Assembly: GCF_900604485.1 (NCBI RefSeq)
Contig: NZ_UWOP01000001.1
Coordinates: forward strand, 377,001-441,000
Reading direction: 5' to 3'
DNA: 64,000 bases
Source: Enterococcus mediterraneensis
Lineage (GTDB): Bacteria > Bacillota > Bacilli > Lactobacillales > Enterococcaceae
The position numbers were made by a program, and so were the translations under genes. Under the pieces are notes generated by a model. It saw only the letters and a list, made by a program, of their open reading frames with translations, ran no database searches and had not been told where the DNA came from. Below are positions 61,871 through 64,000 of the stretch, piece after piece (the stretch's first letter is position 1; each line of letters starts with the position of its first letter).

Positions 61871-63652
61871 TTATACCTCACTGCTTTGCAATTTGTACAT
61901 ATCTGCGTACAAACCGCCTTGGGCAAGCAGCTCGCTGTGATTTCCTCGTTCGATGATGTCGCCTTTATCCAATACCAAGATCAAATCAGCGTCGCGGATC
62001 GTAGAAAGACGGTGGGCGATGGCGATAGTTGTCCGCCCTTGACGCATATTCGCCAAACCTTCTTGGATCAATCCTTCTGTTTCCGTATCGATATTGGCTG
62101 TTGCTTCATCCAATACTAGAATTTTAGGATTTGTTACCATCGTTCTGGCAAATGAAATCAACTGACGCTGACCACTGGAATAGCTGGCACCCCGTTCAAT
62201 CACTTTTGCATGATAACCGCCAGGTAAGTTTTGGATGAAACGATCGGCTTGAACAAAACGGGCAGCTTCTTCGATTTGTGCATCGGTGATCTCTTTATTC
62301 AACAGCCGGATATTATCAGAGATATCCCCGTAAAACATGAAAGCATCTTGGAGCACTAACCCGACTTTCTGACGGATCTCCTCCATCGGAAATTCCCGAA
62401 TATCTTTGCCGTCGATCAAGATCTGTCCTTCACTGAATTCATAAAAGCGCATCAAAACATTGATGATGGAACTTTTTCCGCTACCGGTATGACCGACTAA
62501 CGCGACCGTCTGACCGGGTTTTGCCACAAAGGAAATATTGTTCAATACATTATGTTTGCCGTCATAAGAAAAGCTGACATTGCGAAATTCGATCTCTCCG
62601 TCTTTGATAGTTTCCTTCGCATCAGGTGCTTGTTGCGGCGCGGCTTCTTCATTGTCCATGATCTTCAAGATCCGACTGCCTGCTACCATCCCGTCAGTAA
62701 AGACACTCAAAAAGTCCATCATTTGTGTCATCGGATTGAAAAACCCTTGGACATACGTAGTAAAAGCATATATCAAACCAACTTCTACTGGTGAATGCAG
62801 CGCATCAAAACCGAATAAAGCTAATGACAACGCAATGGCAATCGCGTAAAGAAAATTGATGATAGGCGCTAGCAAAAGCGAGTTGGTTTTGATCATATCA
62901 AAGCGGGTTTTCAAATAGTCGTTGTTGATATCTTCAAATTCTTGATTCAACCGGGCTTCTTGTCTAAATTGTTGAATGATCTGCATCCCAGAAATCGATT
63001 CATTGAGTTTCGTATTCAACTGACTCAATTTTTCCCGCATTTGGCGATAGATCCGAGAGCTGTATTTTTGATAGTACCAAATAACCACCAGCAGAATCGG
63101 CAGAAACAACAGGTTTGCCAAAGCGATGCGGGGACTGATCTGGAACATCGCGATAAACGATGAGACCACCGCGAATAGCCCTGTCAGAACCATCAAAAAC
63201 ACGTACCAAAATTCAAACAGTGTTTCCGTATCATTCGTTACCCGTGAAACGATGGAACCTGCCGGTGTCTGATCGAAATAACGCATCCCTAATGTATGCA
63301 GTTTTTCAAAAAGTTTCACGCGAATATATTGAAATGTTTTCAATGATGCCATGGAATATAAAAACCACTGAAAAAACCAAATGATCGATTTGATAATGAC
63401 ACCGAATAAATAAAGTGCCGCAAAAAACAAGATGATCTGTGTTGTTGCTGATTTATCTGTCAAATAATCGTCCATAAAGACTTGGATGATCCGAGGCAGA
63501 ATGATATTAACGATGGACAACGCCAACGCAAAAAGGATCGCGATAAAGAAAGTTTTGCGAAATGGTTTTGCGAAAACGAACAACCGTTTGATGATGGTCT
63601 TCTGCTCTTTGAATGAGAGAGATTTTGACCATTCGGATTGATTCTGTTCCAT
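61871..63652 (-). CDS. ABC exporter half-transporter (second heterodimer)
   Basis: The 593-residue protein has six transmembrane helices and an ATPase domain. It has Walker A GHTGSGKS, an altered signature (YSSGQRQLISFAR), catalytic Glu (ILVLDEATANID) and an intact H-loop (IAHRLSTI). This is the consensus-Glu half of a YheIH/BmrCD/EfrCD-like asymmetric exporter. The ATG at 63652 overlaps the upstream partner's stop by one base and follows AAGGAGG; the longer reading is rejected. Confidence 0.92.
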   Translation of the reverse strand: MEQNQSEWSKSLSFKEQKTIIKRLFVFAKPFRKTFFIAILFALALSIVNIILPRIIQVFMDDYLTDKSATTQIILFFAALYLFGVIIKSIIWFFQWFLYSMASLKTFQYIRVKLFEKLHTLGMRYFDQTPAGSIVSRVTNDTETLFEFWYVFLMVLTGLFAVVSSFIAMFQISPRIALANLLFLPILLVVIWYYQKYSSRIYRQMREKLSQLNTKLNESISGMQIIQQFRQEARLNQEFEDINNDYLKTRFDMIKTNSLLLAPIINFLYAIAIALSLALFGFDALHSPVEVGLIYAFTTYVQGFFNPMTQMMDFLSVFTDGMVAGSRILKIMDNEEAAPQQAPDAKETIKDGEIEFRNVSFSYDGKHNVLNNISFVAKPGQTVALVGHTGSGKSSIINVLMRFYEFSEGQILIDGKDIREFPMEEIRQKVGLVLQDAFMFYGDISDNIRLLNKEITDAQIEEAARFVQADRFIQNLPGGYHAKVIERGASYSSGQRQLISFARTMVTNPKILVLDEATANIDTETEGLIQEGLANMRQGRTTIAIAHRLSTIRDADLILVLDKGDIIERGNHSELLAQGGLYADMYKLQSSEV

Positions 63653-64000
63653 TATTCTCCTCCTTCGATTTTTGCTTCTAGCTGTTGTTTGTCCCACATC
63701 CGTTTATACCAGCCGTTTAATGCCAGTAATTCCCCATGGGTCCCTCGTTCGATGATCCGTCCTTCATCCAATACTAAAATCTGTTTAGCATGCATCACAC
63801 TGCTCAAACGGTGTGCCGCGATGATCGTAGTTTTGTCTTTACGGAAGGTTCGCATGTTTTGCAGGATGGCTTCTTCAGTCTTAGCGTCCACAGCAGACAG
63901 CGCATCGTCTAGGATCAACAGTTCAGGATCGACAGCTAATGCGCGGGCGATGGAGATCCGCTGTTTTTGTCCTCCTGAAAGAGAAACACCGCGTTCCCCT
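63652..64000 (-). CDS. ABC exporter half-transporter, C-terminal part (truncated by the window)
   Basis: The frame stays open to base 64000, so this is the 3' end of a longer gene. The visible part starts within the ATPase domain, with the intact signature SLSGGQKQRISIAR. Asp replaces the catalytic Glu (LLILDDALSAVD), and the H-loop is AAHRLSSV. It is the degenerate-site partner of the following exporter. The remainder, including all transmembrane helices, lies outside the window. Confidence 0.92.
   Translation of the reverse strand, partial: GERGVSLSGGQKQRISIARALAVDPELLILDDALSAVDAKTEEAILQNMRTFRKDKTTIIAAHRLSSVMHAKQILVLDEGRIIERGTHGELLALNGWYKRMWDKQQLEAKIEGGE

Overview
The window looks like a chromosomal segment of a low-GC Gram-positive coccus of the order Lactobacillales, most likely an Enterococcus or close relative. 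The basis is AT-rich intergenic DNA, strong AGGAGG ribosome sites, a T-box leader before glyQS, a LevR/sigma-54 controlled PTS, a poly(glycerol phosphate) teichoic acid locus, a dinG-ypmB-aspB-asnS operon and a pgpH-ybeY-dgkA-era-recO cluster. No phage, transposase, CRISPR array or rRNA operon was seen. One tRNA gene (Arg, CCT) is present.

Layout: (1) 1-2379, the 3' part of a large secreted protein with seven SH3-like repeats and a C39-like peptidase domain. (2) 2500-9877, a minus-strand cell-wall polymer operon: TagB-like primase, TagA-like ManNAc transferase, a TagF-like polymerase, an 1100-residue TagF/glycosyltransferase fusion with embedded GW-like modules, and a membrane acyltransferase. 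(3) 10081-16480, a small CxxC protein and the dinG-ypmB-aspB-asnS operon. (4) 16682-21701, cspA, a baeRF-type release-factor-like protein, a TIM-barrel-like protein, tRNA-Arg, an Eis-like acetyltransferase and three small proteins. (5) 21822-26903, a cellobiose/lactose-type PTS (IIB, IIA, IIC) with a clear sigma-54 promoter and its LevR-type activator. (6) 26965-38961, mixed housekeeping genes: DEAD-box helicase, oxidoreductase, sfsA, dacA, YdcF-like protein, HD hydrolase, rRNA methyltransferase, acyP, yidC and an AEC transporter. A remnant of a short-chain dehydrogenase lies at 37801-37944. (7) 39028-43301, a heterodimeric ABC exporter diverging from a TetR regulator. (8) 43436-53493, glyQS with T-box, recO, era, dgkA, ybeY, pgpH, phoH, yqeY and rpsU. 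(9) 53669-58791, a Zur-like regulator with a Zur-box-like site, a PEP synthase/PPDK regulator, hom-thrC-thrB and a CzrA-like ArsR regulator. (10) 58854-64000, phosphoglucomutase, trxB and a second ABC exporter pair, cut by the window end.

Most genes are ordinary. The points most worth following are the GW-like insertion inside the bifunctional teichoic acid enzyme, the sigma-54 PTS module, the Zur-box-like element between zur and the PPDK regulator, the TetR operator candidate inside the exporter promoter, two small unrecognised proteins, and the dehydrogenase relic. Translation starts were chosen from Shine-Dalgarno placement. Family assignments are from reading the translations, with no database search.
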